From Cryomorphaceae bacterium (GTDB lineage Bacteria; Bacteroidota; Bacteroidia; Flavobacteriales; Crocinitomicaceae), in contig JAJTDX010000050.1 of assembly GCA_021298235.1 (NCBI GenBank), positions 1 through 15,512 of the forward strand: 15,512 nucleotides of DNA. Direction: 5' to 3'. Each line of letters starts with the position of its first letter. The first letter of the stretch is position 1. Below the pieces are notes generated by a model. The model did not search any database, had not been told where the DNA came from, and saw only the letters and a program-made list of their open reading frames with translations. A program made the position numbers and the translations under genes. Below are positions 1 through 7,851 of this stretch, in pieces.

Positions 1-1
1 G

Positions 2-550
2 TCGGAGCACTACGAAGAAATCATTCGAGAGCTTGGAGAAGATCCAACCAGGGAAGGATTGCTCAAAACTCCGGAGAGAGTTGCTAAAGCAATGCAGTAC
101 ATGACACATGGCTACGGTCTCAATCCGGACGATCTTATGAATCAGGCAATATTTCACGAGGATTACTCTGAAATGGTAATTGTAAAGGATATTGAAGTTT
201 ATTCCATGTGCGAGCATCACATGCTACCTTTCTTTGGCAAGGCACATGTTGCCTATGTTCCAAACGGAAAAATTGTGGGCCTCAGCAAAATTCCTCGTGT
301 GGTAGATGCTTACGCTCGTCGTTTACAGGTCCAGGAACGACTGACCATCCAAATACGTGACTGCATACAGAGAACGTTGAACCCTAAAGGAGTGGCAGTG
401 GTAATTGAGTGCGCACACATGTGCATGCAAATGCGGGGAGTTCAAAAACAGAATTCAGTAACGACCTCCAGTGCCTTCACAGGTTTATTCTTGGAGAATG
501 ATGCAACTAGAAAAGAATTTATTAATTTAGTGCAAGCTAAATTACATTAA
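2..550 (+). CDS. folE: GTP cyclohydrolase I, 3' portion (5' end outside window)
   Basis: Converts GTP to 7,8-dihydroneopterin triphosphate, the first step of tetrahydrofolate and pteridine synthesis, as a cytosolic zinc-dependent oligomer. The frame is open from base 2, so about 182 C-terminal residues are seen and the true start lies upstream; the TTG at 59 is internal. The family core is unmistakable: [20 protein letters not shown] carries the zinc Cys (codon 209-211) and the catalytic-site His pair, VGLSKIPR follows, and [11 protein letters not shown] supplies the second zinc Cys (codon 422-424). [14 protein letters not shown] and a short charged tail complete the usual C terminus. The extra Cys before the AHMCM motif is a minor variation. 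The next gene starts two bases after the stop, so the two are probably co-transcribed. Identification is secure; only the N terminus is missing. Confidence 0.97.
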   Translation, partial: SEHYEEIIRELGEDPTREGLLKTPERVAKAMQYMTHGYGLNPDDLMNQAIFHEDYSEMVIVKDIEVYSMCEHHMLPFFGKAHVAYVPNGKIVGLSKIPRVVDAYARRLQVQERLTIQIRDCIQRTLNPKGVAVVIECAHMCMQMRGVQKQNSVTTSSAFTGLFLENDATRKEFINLVQAKLH

Positions 551-552
551 CA

Positions 553-1269
553 ATGGACAACAATTTCATTCATTCTCAAGATGGTTACACACGTGAGATC
601 TCACGTGAATTCTTCCGAAACGTGTACAGCTACATGTTTGGGGCTTTGGGTATTTCGGGAATCATTGCATACACGTGCGGTACACCCGAATTTTTCACTC
701 AATATTTCTTAAACTCAACAGGAACAGGATTCGCACCTATTATGTGGATCGTGGTCTTCTCACCGATCGTGCTGGGATTAGTAATTCAATGGGGCTTTCA
801 AAGGCTGTCCATGGGCATGCTTCTTGGACTATTCATAGTTTACTCCGCGCTAATGGGTCTGAGTTTAAGTACAATTTTCCTTGTATACAAGCTCTCTGCG
901 ATCGTCATGACATTTTTTGTTACGGCGGGTGCATTTGGAGGAATGGCTGTTTTGGGATATACAACCAAAACAGACTTAACAAAGTTTGGAAGTCTACTCT
1001 ACATGGTTTTTATCGGTATGTTCATTGCCGCAATCGTAAACATGTTTTTGGGCAACGGTATGTTAGATTTCGTCATTTCTGTTCTCGGGGTGTTTGTTTT
1101 CACCGGTTTGACAGCTTACCACATGCAACAGTTGAAAGGGCTTTCAGAAAATGCTGCTATCTCCGAAACTGATCGTAGCAAGCTTGCCTTGGTTGGTGGA
1201 TTACAGTTGTACATTTTGTTTGTGAACCTGTTTTTGTCTCTCTTAAGACTAATGGGAGGAAGAAATTAA
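553..1269 (+). CDS. Bax inhibitor-1/YccA family integral membrane protein
   Basis: The 238-residue product has a short polar N terminus (about residues 1-25, MDNNFIHSQDGYTREISREF) and then about seven hydrophobic spans, the layout of the Bax inhibitor-1 / YccA / TMBIM family. Family features include the early FFRNVYSYMFGALGISG segment, the glycine-rich FFVTAGAFGGMAVLGYTTKTDL block around residues 120-142, and the LTAYHMQQLK and LALVGGLQLYILFVNLFLSLLRL segments near the C terminus. Bacterial members are inner-membrane proteins; calcium leak and interaction with FtsH have been described for some, but the role here cannot be read from sequence. The ATG two bases after the folE stop is the only sensible start. 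Family assignment is confident, specific function is not. Confidence 0.93.
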   Translation: MDNNFIHSQDGYTREISREFFRNVYSYMFGALGISGIIAYTCGTPEFFTQYFLNSTGTGFAPIMWIVVFSPIVLGLVIQWGFQRLSMGMLLGLFIVYSALMGLSLSTIFLVYKLSAIVMTFFVTAGAFGGMAVLGYTTKTDLTKFGSLLYMVFIGMFIAAIVNMFLGNGMLDFVISVLGVFVFTGLTAYHMQQLKGLSENAAISETDRSKLALVGGLQLYILFVNLFLSLLRLMGGRN

Positions 1270-1297
1270 TACTCCAATAACACTTAAAATTAACGTC

Positions 1298-1396
1298 ATG
1301 TCAGATAACTTTTTTGAAGGATCAACAGCTGCAGTAGGAACAATCTACACCGTTTTTGTACTCGCAGTTATCATCTCCATTTTGATCTGGGGATAA
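1298..1396 (+). CDS. small single-span membrane protein (32 aa), hypothetical
   Basis: An ATG 28 bases after the Bax inhibitor gene opens a 32-codon frame ending in TAA. The product begins MSDNFFEGSTAAVGTIYTVF and continues VLAVIISILIWG. A short acidic and polar head (residues 1-9) is followed by one strongly hydrophobic segment (about 10-31) that reaches the C terminus, the shape of a small membrane protein or an accessory subunit of a membrane complex. An intrinsic terminator 20 bases downstream makes it the last gene of the folE transcription unit, and the frame is what fills the gap before that terminator. I do not recognise a named family. Amino-acid composition and position argue for a real gene, but 32 codons can arise by chance. 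Confidence 0.6.
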   Translation: MSDNFFEGSTAAVGTIYTVFVLAVIISILIWG

Positions 1397-1416
1397 TCCA
1401 CTGAAAAAAAATAATG

Positions 1417-1444
1417 AAAGCCATTCTCTAAGGATGGCTTTTTT
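1417..1444 (+). terminator. intrinsic terminator after the folE/BI-1 unit
   Basis: AAAGCCATTCT pairs with AGGATGGCTTT across a CTA loop (11 bp with one G-T pair) and runs straight into a T tract broken only by single G and C bases. It separates the folE/Bax inhibitor/micro-ORF group from the GH3-family gene. Confidence 0.9.
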
Positions 1445-1470
1445 GTTTTTCTTTGATTCTAAATAGTAGC

Positions 1471-3003
1471 ATGCCGTTCAATTCCATTTTTTCTTGGTTC
1501 ATAAAAAAGCGGATCCACCAGATCGAACTTTTCAGGAAATACCCTGTGGAAGTTCAAAGCGAATGGATGGAAAAGCTCATTACGACGGCAAAAAATACTG
1601 AGTTTGGGAAGAAATTCAGCTTTGAATCGCATCATTCCTACGAGTCGTTTTCGAGAGATGTTCCCCTGCAGGATTATCAAGATGTTGAACCGTTTGTGCA
1701 ACGATTGATTCAAGGCGAACAGAATCTGCTTTGGCCGACTGAAACACGTTGGTTCGCTAAATCTTCGGGGACCTCCGAACAACGAAGTAAACTTATACCT
1801 GTAACAAGAGAATCACTTGAAGAATGCCACTACAAAGGCGGTAAAGATTTACTTTCTTTGTATTACCATCACTTACCAAATAGAAAATTATACAACGGAA
1901 AACACCTCATCGTTGGCGGGAGTGCTCAAATAAATCAACTTTCTGCTGACTCCTATTTTGGTGACCTATCCGCAATTATCGTCAAAAATCTTCCATGGTG
2001 GGCAGAGATTCGTCGCACTCCTTCGAAGGAAACCGCTTTGCTGAGTGAATGGGAAGAAAAAATTGAACGGATGGCCAAAGAAACAATCGAAGAGGATGTA
2101 TACATACTAGCCGGTGTGCCAAGCTGGACGTCGGTACTAGCGAAACGAATACTTGAAATCAGCGGTAAATCAAACCTGAAAGAAGTTTGGCCGAATCTCG
2201 AGCTCTTCATGCACGGTGGTGTAAGCTTTGAACCCTACAGAAGTTATTTTCAAAACCTCATCCCTGATCCCGAAATGCATTATGTTGAAACATACAATGC
2301 TTCCGAAGGTTTTTTTGGAATTCAAGATCAGCTAGACACGAATGAGCTGTTACTCATGCTGGATTACGGTATATTTTACGAGTTTATACCAATGACTCAT
2401 TTTGATGGGACGAATTCTTCAAAAGTGATTGAGCTGTCCCAAGTTGAGGTTGGAGTAAATTACGCATTGGTCATTTCCACAAATGGAGGCCTGTGGCGTT
2501 ATATTATTGGGGACACCATTTCTTTTACCTCTCTAACTCCATACAGATTTCGTATTACCGGTCGTACGAAAAGCTTTATCAATGTTTTCGGTGAGGAACT
2601 TATTGTTGACAATGCCGAAAAAGCAATGGGATTTGCGTGCAGTAAAACAGAAGCTGTAATTAAAGATTATACCGTTGCTCCGAAGTTTATGAATAGCATT
2701 GAAACTGGTGCGCATGAGTGGTTTCTTGAATTCACTACTCCTCCGGATGACCTGAACCGGTTTAGAACAGTACTAGATGAAAAATTGAGGGAATTAAACT
2801 CAGATTACGATGCAAAAAGGTATCAGAACTTCGTTCTTGAGGCACCAATTATTCACATCTTAAACCCGGGATCTTTTGACTCCTGGTTGAAGTCAAAAGG
2901 TAAGCTTGGCGGACAGAACAAAATAGTTCGACTTTCCAACGACCGCAACTATGTGGAGCAATTTTTGAGTTATCTTTCGACACAGCAAATCGAAATGAAA
3001 TGA
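1471..3003 (+). CDS. GH3 auxin-responsive promoter family protein (acyl-acid amido synthetase-like)
   Basis: The 510-residue product belongs to the GH3 family of the adenylating ANL superfamily. Plant members adenylate carboxylic-acid hormones and conjugate them to amino acids; bacterial homologues are common in Bacteroidota and their substrates are mostly unknown. The ATP-binding signature FAKSSGTSEQRSKLIPVT lies at about residues 95-112, ETYNASEGFFGIQ and LWRYIIGDTISFTS are the mid-protein adenylate-pocket motifs, and RITGRTKSFINVFGEEL marks the hinge to the C-terminal domain. Length matches the family. The ATG at 1471 is preferred over the in-frame TTG at 1453, which sits against the upstream terminator tract. 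The stop overlaps the next start (ATGA), so translation is probably coupled to the secreted propeller-like gene. Family is firm; substrate is unknown. Confidence 0.93.
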   Translation: MPFNSIFSWFIKKRIHQIELFRKYPVEVQSEWMEKLITTAKNTEFGKKFSFESHHSYESFSRDVPLQDYQDVEPFVQRLIQGEQNLLWPTETRWFAKSSGTSEQRSKLIPVTRESLEECHYKGGKDLLSLYYHHLPNRKLYNGKHLIVGGSAQINQLSADSYFGDLSAIIVKNLPWWAEIRRTPSKETALLSEWEEKIERMAKETIEEDVYILAGVPSWTSVLAKRILEISGKSNLKEVWPNLELFMHGGVSFEPYRSYFQNLIPDPEMHYVETYNASEGFFGIQDQLDTNELLLMLDYGIFYEFIPMTHFDGTNSSKVIELSQVEVGVNYALVISTNGGLWRYIIGDTISFTSLTPYRFRITGRTKSFINVFGEELIVDNAEKAMGFACSKTEAVIKDYTVAPKFMNSIETGAHEWFLEFTTPPDDLNRFRTVLDEKLRELNSDYDAKRYQNFVLEAPIIHILNPGSFDSWLKSKGKLGGQNKIVRLSNDRNYVEQFLSYLSTQQIEMK

Positions 3004-3821
3004 GATTATTGCCAATTGCTTTAATATTTTGTCTGTTCAACGTTCGAGCTCAAGACTCCCTTAACAATTGGACCTTACTTAAAGAATATGCCCTTGAAAA
3101 AGACGCCATTTGGAATACAGACATCCTCGAAAACGTCTATGTGGTGCACAATCGAATGATTACCAAATATGACTCAGCAGGAGTTAAGAAGTTCTCCCAA
3201 AGCATTAAATCCATTGGTCAGGTAAAAGAGATCATGCCTATAAATACGATGAAACTCGTGCTATTCTCAGAGGATCAACAAGTATTATGTTTATTGGATA
3301 ATACACTTACGATGAGTGAAAATCTGATTGATCTTTCAGAATATGGAATTGTGAGCGCTTCGTTGGCAACGACTTCTTCACAATCTGATAAAATCTGGAT
3401 TCTTGATCAGCTGAATTCACGTCTTCTCCTACTCGATCTATCTGGTAAAATACAATTTCAGGAAGTAAGAAACCTCAAAGGAATTCTTGATATAAAGGAG
3501 ATCAATTCCATGTTTGAAACAGACAATCATTTATTCCTTTTTGGTTCAGGAAAAGTTTACGAATTTGACATGTACGGAACTTTGTTAAACGACATGGAGT
3601 TAGGAAATGTCATAGTTGATACTGTGCATTGTATTCCCGAAGGTAAGAGGGTTTATTGTGCCTTAAAGGATGAACTTATTGGACAAGACCTCGATGGGGC
3701 AAATAAAAAAGGAATTAAAATGCCTGTTAATCAAGTATTTGAATTCAAAAAAGTTAGCGATATATACTACTTCAGAACTGCTGATAAAATTTTGAAATAC
3801 GCTTTCAAAAACAATCGCTAA
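3000..3821 (+). CDS. secreted predicted beta-propeller-like protein, hypothetical
   Basis: The 273-residue product begins with a signal peptide (MRLLPIALIFCLFNVRA, cleavage probably before QDS), so it should be exported to the periplasm or beyond. The mature part is a run of short hydrophobic beta-strand segments at roughly regular spacing, such as NVYVVHNRMITKYD, MKLVLFSEDQQVLCLLD, KIWILDQLNSRLLLLDLSG, LFLFGSGKVYEFDMYG and RVYCALKDELIGQDLDG. This resembles WD/NHL-type propeller blades that alternate a readout strand with a label strand. No catalytic motif is visible and I do not recognise a named family. It overlaps the GH3-family stop by ATGA and precedes a deoxynucleoside kinase gene, but neither neighbour explains its role. 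The propeller fold is inferred from the strand pattern only. Confidence 0.8.
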   Translation: MRLLPIALIFCLFNVRAQDSLNNWTLLKEYALEKDAIWNTDILENVYVVHNRMITKYDSAGVKKFSQSIKSIGQVKEIMPINTMKLVLFSEDQQVLCLLDNTLTMSENLIDLSEYGIVSASLATTSSQSDKIWILDQLNSRLLLLDLSGKIQFQEVRNLKGILDIKEINSMFETDNHLFLFGSGKVYEFDMYGTLLNDMELGNVIVDTVHCIPEGKRVYCALKDELIGQDLDGANKKGIKMPVNQVFEFKKVSDIYYFRTADKILKYAFKNNR

Positions 3822-3865
3822 TTCTATCAATTATTGTAATTTAGGCAGTCTAAAATCTTTGATTT

Positions 3866-4480
3866 ATGCATATTGCTGTTGCTGGAAATATAGGTTCAGG
3901 AAAGACCACGCTAACAAAACTTTTGGCGAAACATTACAGTTGGGAAACTCATTTTGAGGATGTGGACCAAAATCCTTACCTAAATGATTTTTATGAGGAC
4001 ATGCAACGCTGGTCATTCAACCTTCAGATTTATTATCTGAACAGTAGATTCACCCAGATACAGGAAATCAAAGAGACAGAAAAAAACGTCATTCAAGATC
4101 GGACTATATACGAAGATGCGTTCATATTTGCACCGAATCTTCATTCAATGGGATTAATGACCACGAGAGATTTCGAAAATTATTTCTCGCTTTTTAACCT
4201 AATGGATTCATTTGTTTCATCTCCTGACCTACTCATCTATCTGAGAGCCAGTGTCCCCACTCTCGTAAATCAAATTCAGCAACGTGGAAGGGAATATGAA
4301 GAAAGTATCCGATTGGATTACCTTAAGCGTTTGAATGAGCGTTATGAAGCTTGGATTTCCACCTACGATAAAGGAAAGCTTCTAATTATTGATGTCGATA
4401 ATAACCGTTTCCCGGAAAGTCAAGAGGATTTAGGAAAAATCATCAATGCGATCGATGCAGAGATCAATGGGTTGTTCTGA
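3866..4480 (+). CDS. deoxynucleoside kinase
   Basis: A 204-residue cytosolic kinase of the dNK/dCK/dGK family, which phosphorylates deoxynucleosides in the salvage route to dNTPs. Visible motifs are the P-loop GNIGSGKT at residues 7-14, the FEDVDQNPYLNDFYED substrate segment (about 30-45), the catalytic QDRTIYEDAFIFA block (77-89, the DR pair plus downstream acidic residues) and the LID RGREYEESIRLDYL (about 140-153). Length is typical. The ATG at 3866 places the P-loop six residues from the N terminus, as in relatives. It follows the propeller-like gene by 44 bases. Base preference (deoxyadenosine, deoxyguanosine or other) cannot be decided from sequence alone. Confidence 0.93.
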   Translation: MHIAVAGNIGSGKTTLTKLLAKHYSWETHFEDVDQNPYLNDFYEDMQRWSFNLQIYYLNSRFTQIQEIKETEKNVIQDRTIYEDAFIFAPNLHSMGLMTTRDFENYFSLFNLMDSFVSSPDLLIYLRASVPTLVNQIQQRGREYEESIRLDYLKRLNERYEAWISTYDKGKLLIIDVDNNRFPESQEDLGKIINAIDAEINGLF

Positions 4481-4547
4481 GATTTTCAAATCAGTTCAAG
4501 AAGGTTAGTACCAAGTGCTCATGCGTGTTTGAAGTGAGTAAAAAGAA

Positions 4548-4610
4548 TTCAAATGTTCAAATGTTCAAATGTTCAAATGTTCAAATGTTCAAATGTTCAA
4601 ATGTTCAAAT
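4548..4610. repeat. 8-bp tandem repeat array (AAATGTTC)n before hldD
   Basis: Seven perfect copies of AAATGTTC (4551-4606) plus TTC before and AAAT after give about 63 bases with no mismatch. The array ends four bases before a TAnnTTTG promoter box and 26 bases before the hldD start. The perfect identity implies recent or ongoing copy-number change by slippage. Period and the TTCAAAT core resemble the octamer arrays around the four-helix-bundle gene at 14006. Confidence 0.97.
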
Positions 4611-4622
4611 CGTTTAATTTTG
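4592..4622 (+). promoter_or_regulatory. candidate Bacteroidota promoter for hldD
   Basis: TAATTTTG at 4615-4622 is a perfect match to the Bacteroidota -7 consensus TAnnTTTG. The expected -33 position, 19 to 21 bases upstream, falls inside the octamer array, where only weak AATG or TGTTC words are available. Transcription would begin around 4628, giving a leader of about ten bases. The -7 match is seen directly; promoter activity is inferred. Confidence 0.5.
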
Positions 4623-4636
4623 AAATATTCTAATCC

Positions 4637-5602
4637 ATGATCGTAGTTACAGGTGCAGCCGGATTCATTGGAAGTTGTTTGGTCAGAAAACTCAACGATC
4701 TTGGGTACGGCGACATCGTTGTGGTGGATGATTTTTCTAAAACGGAAAAAGACAGAAACCTGGAAGGCAAGACACTCATCGTTAAAATTGGCCGAACTGA
4801 TTTTTTAAAGTGGATGGAAGATTTTGGCAACGAAGTTTCTTTTATCATCCATATCGGTGCCCGAACAGACACGACAGAATTCAACAAAACTATCCTTGAT
4901 GAATTGAACTTTAACTACTCACAAGATGTTTGGAATGCTTGCGTTCGATTCTCCATTCCACTGATTTATGCAAGCTCAGCTGCAACCTATGGACTGGGCG
5001 AATTTGGATACAAGGACGACCATTCGGTAATACCGCAATTAAAACCACTCAATCCTTATGGCGAATCGAAGAATGATTTTGACAAATGGGTTTTGAAGCA
5101 AACGGTCCATCCTCCTTTTTGGGCAGGACTTAAGTTTTTCAATGTATACGGACCAAATGAATACCACAAGGGACGAATGGCAAGTGTTATCTTCCATGCA
5201 TTCAATCAGATCCAAGAGACCGGAGGCATGAGGCTATTTCGATCGCACCATAAAGATTATTCAGATGGCGGCCAACTAAGAGACTTTGTATATGTCAAAG
5301 ATGTGGTAAACGTGATTTCATTTCTCATGGAGAAAAAACCGGAATCCGGGATTTATAACCTTGGTTCTGGAAAAGCACGTACGTTTCTAGATTTGGCCAA
5401 AAACACCTTTAAGAGCCTCGGAATTGATGAGAACATCTCTTTTATCGATACACCTGTTGACATACGTGATAAATACCAATATTTCACTGAAGCGAATATG
5501 TCCAAGCTGCGTTCGCAAGGGTATACGACTAGCTTCCATTCTCTTGAAGAGGGTGTAAAAGATTACGTTCAAAACTACCTAGTGGAGAACAAGACTTATT
5601 AA
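4637..5602 (+). CDS. hldD: ADP-glyceromanno-heptose 6-epimerase
   Basis: Epimerises ADP-D-glycero-beta-D-manno-heptose to the L-glycero form, the last step in making the heptose donor for lipopolysaccharide inner core; cytosolic, NADP-dependent. The 321-residue protein has the Rossmann motif TGAAGFIG (5-12), the substrate-side GARTDTTE (75-82), the catalytic SSAATYG (113-119), the YGESK Tyr/Lys pair (Y141, K145), FFNVYGPNEYHKGRMAS (167-183, with the second conserved Lys at 178) and the FRSHHKDYSDGGQLRDFVYVKD stretch that separates HldD from generic NAD-sugar epimerases. Length is slightly above the usual ~310. The octamer array and a -7 box lie just upstream, so expression is probably its own. 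The stop sits in a palindrome shared with the convergent gene five bases away. Partner heptose genes are not in the window. Confidence 0.95.
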   Translation: MIVVTGAAGFIGSCLVRKLNDLGYGDIVVVDDFSKTEKDRNLEGKTLIVKIGRTDFLKWMEDFGNEVSFIIHIGARTDTTEFNKTILDELNFNYSQDVWNACVRFSIPLIYASSAATYGLGEFGYKDDHSVIPQLKPLNPYGESKNDFDKWVLKQTVHPPFWAGLKFFNVYGPNEYHKGRMASVIFHAFNQIQETGGMRLFRSHHKDYSDGGQLRDFVYVKDVVNVISFLMEKKPESGIYNLGSGKARTFLDLAKNTFKSLGIDENISFIDTPVDIRDKYQYFTEANMSKLRSQGYTTSFHSLEEGVKDYVQNYLVENKTY

Positions 5603-5609
5603 TAAGTCT
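5592..5609. terminator. 18-bp perfect palindrome between convergent genes, likely bidirectional terminator
   Basis: AGACTTATTAATAAGTCT is fully self-complementary and contains the hldD stop codon and part of the opposing gene's stop. On the + strand it is followed by ATTTTAT, a short T-rich tail; on the - strand by TTGTTCT. With only five bases between the two genes it is the only candidate for ending both transcripts. It is AT-rich, so intrinsic strength is uncertain. Confidence 0.55.
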
Positions 5610-7851
5610 ATTTTATCAATGTGACGTGTCCCGAGTACGTTTCTTTATCGTCATTGTTTTTTAACTTCAGGTCCATCCTCCAGGTATACAAACCATCCGG
5701 GGCTGGAGTCCCATTGTAGTTGCCATTCCATCCTTTGGAGGGATCATGAGATTCAAAGATGATTTCACCCCATCTGTTGTATAAAAAGAAAGAATAGTTG
5801 TAGATATCGTATCCACTTGTAATCACTGGGGTGAATTCATTATTGTACTCATCCCCATTTGGTGTAAAAGCATTCGGGACATAAAAAATCGTTTCCTCAT
5901 TAATGAGCAAATAGACGAAAGCTGTATCTACGCATCCTTCGGGGGAAGTAGCTATAAGCATAACCGGCATTGTGCCGTAAACACCATCCTCAAATTCATA
6001 CACGGGAGAAGTTTCTGTGCTCGTACCTACCCCATCGCCAAAGCTCCAAAAATATGAAGCCGCATTATTACTTTGATTCGTGAACTCTACTTCTGTGTCC
6101 AAGCTTGAAAGCACTTGATTGTCCACCATGAAATCGGCTTGAGGCAATGCGTAGGTAGTAATAACAAGTACATCTGAATTGACGCATCCAAATCCGTCTG
6201 TTCCCGTTACAGTATATGAAATAGTCCCGGAATTCGGCACAAATTCATCCCCATTTACCGCACCACCCGACCACTGATACGAAATTGCTCCAAAGCCGGA
6301 TAAAACTACCGTGTCACCATAACACAACTGTAAATCCGGGCCGGCACTCACATTTGGAAGGGGGTGAACAGTCACAGTAGTTGAGGCTGTACCGCTACAC
6401 CCACTCGGCGTGGTCAAAGTCAGGGTATAGGTTGTCGTCGTTTGAGGATTGGCAACAGGTTGTGCTGCAGCTGCGTCACTCAATGTTGTTGAAGGTGTCC
6501 ATGCATATGTGAACGCAGGATTTTCTACAGGTCCAATCGTAACATCATCCCCAATACAAATGGAATGGCTGTTCGTCATATTGATAGCCGGAGATGAACT
6601 CACGGTTACCTGAACGGTTTCTGCTGAAGTTTGACATCCATTATCCCCAGTAATTACAAGAGAATAGGTAGTTGTAGCGTTGGGACTTGCGGTAGGTTGA
6701 GCTACGGTTGCACTCGACAACCCTGTAGCTGGACTCCACTGGTAGGATTGACCAGCCACTGCTGGTTCACCCAAAACAATCTGATCTGAAGAACATATGC
6801 TAGTATCAGATACTGCAAAGGGAACTATCTGAATAATTTCCAACGTTTCCACAATTGTATCACGACATCCTAAATCACCCTCAACAATTAAAGACACGTC
6901 ATATGTTCCAGGTGAAAAGGTGTGACTAGGGTCTTCTAAGGTAGAACCTGATCCATCTCCAAAATCCCATTCCCAACTTATAATTGTTTGTGAGGAAGAG
7001 GATGTACTTTGAAATTCGACAAATCCGGTGCAATCATCTGTATAATCGAAAGAAGACTGGGTATTAGCCATGTTAGCCACGATGTCGTTGACAGTGACTG
7101 GATTGAACTGAAAAGATCCAGTATAATAATTTCTGGGAATGGTTTGGCTTCCCTCAGGATCGCCTGGATTAGGGTCTATTGGTCCGGTATACGAACCACC
7201 CACACTCGAAATTGCCGAACCCACAAGTGGAGCAACTGTTGGGTCATCAGCAGTAACGTGATACACGATGAATGTTGCATCATACGTTGTTTTCATATAA
7301 TTGTATTCGCCATACCCTACTAAGCCTGGAAGTCCACCCGCATTGAACAAGGTACTTCCCCACCCTTCTGCATTTCCGTAGGCATCCGTAAATAAGATAA
7401 ACACTGGACGACAAGGAGAAGAAACAATGTCTAGCTCACCGCCTGCATCCCAGATCCCATCCAAGCGCATGGAGGCCATGGAAGCAGGAAGAAAATCATT
7501 GTAAATATTGGCTGCAGGCCCAAAAACACGATTCCATGAAGCAACGGTTACGGGATTTGAAGAGAAAGGAACACTAATGTCGTACAAACCTGGATTCAAG
7601 GTCACATCCTCACCCCCATATTGAATAACGGCAATCCGTGTTGTAGGATTAGAGGCAAGGATCTGATTCGATAATTGATCTATGGATGTTTGCATTGTCG
7701 AAAACTCCCAATCGTCAATCGAACCTGAGTTATCCACAATAAATATAACATCTTTACAGGTCCCGCATGTCTGTTGAGCCCAAGCGCTTTGTCCTAAGAT
7801 AACGAAGGATAAAAACAATAAAAAACGGGTCAAAAACTGCATATTAATCAT
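5608..7851 (-). CDS. VWA and PKD domain surface protein with T9SS type B sorting domain
   Basis: A 747-residue exported protein. The signal peptide ends around AWA/QQ (residue 25). A von Willebrand A domain follows (about 33-265) with the metal-site motif DNSGS at 40-44 after VIFIV. Next come a PKD domain (about 270-340, WEWDFGDGSG), three Ig-like Cys-containing repeats (about 345-417, 421-496 and 497-565), of which the first two share the LS.A.VAQP and TTTYSL or TTTYTL phrases, and a second PKD domain (about 570-650, FWSFGDGVGT). The C-terminal ~95 residues (FYVPNAFTPNGDEYNNEF, YNRWGEIIFES, KGWNG) are the gliding-motility-associated CHU_C / type B signal for the type IX secretion system. The protein should be cell-surface or released; adhesion is a reasonable guess. 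The start could be the ATG at 7851 or at 7842. It lies 83 bases after the DUF4249 gene on the same strand. Confidence 0.92.
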   Translation of the reverse strand: MINMQFLTRFLLFLSFVILGQSAWAQQTCGTCKDVIFIVDNSGSIDDWEFSTMQTSIDQLSNQILASNPTTRIAVIQYGGEDVTLNPGLYDISVPFSSNPVTVASWNRVFGPAANIYNDFLPASMASMRLDGIWDAGGELDIVSSPCRPVFILFTDAYGNAEGWGSTLFNAGGLPGLVGYGEYNYMKTTYDATFIVYHVTADDPTVAPLVGSAISSVGGSYTGPIDPNPGDPEGSQTIPRNYYTGSFQFNPVTVNDIVANMANTQSSFDYTDDCTGFVEFQSTSSSSQTIISWEWDFGDGSGSTLEDPSHTFSPGTYDVSLIVEGDLGCRDTIVETLEIIQIVPFAVSDTSICSSDQIVLGEPAVAGQSYQWSPATGLSSATVAQPTASPNATTTYSLVITGDNGCQTSAETVQVTVSSSPAINMTNSHSICIGDDVTIGPVENPAFTYAWTPSTTLSDAAAAQPVANPQTTTTYTLTLTTPSGCSGTASTTVTVHPLPNVSAGPDLQLCYGDTVVLSGFGAISYQWSGGAVNGDEFVPNSGTISYTVTGTDGFGCVNSDVLVITTYALPQADFMVDNQVLSSLDTEVEFTNQSNNAASYFWSFGDGVGTSTETSPVYEFEDGVYGTMPVMLIATSPEGCVDTAFVYLLINEETIFYVPNAFTPNGDEYNNEFTPVITSGYDIYNYSFFLYNRWGEIIFESHDPSKGWNGNYNGTPAPDGLYTWRMDLKLKNNDDKETYSGHVTLIK

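Noticed and set aside
675..1172. 165-codon open frame on the + strand
   Set aside because: It lies wholly inside the Bax inhibitor-family gene in another frame and its product has no recognisable or membrane-like pattern.
1453..1470. TTG start for the GH3-family gene
   Set aside because: It adds six residues encoded right after the terminator T tract; the ATG at 1471 fits the family N terminus.
4548..4610. CRISPR array
   Set aside because: The unit is 8 bases with no spacers; it is a simple tandem repeat, and no cas genes are present.
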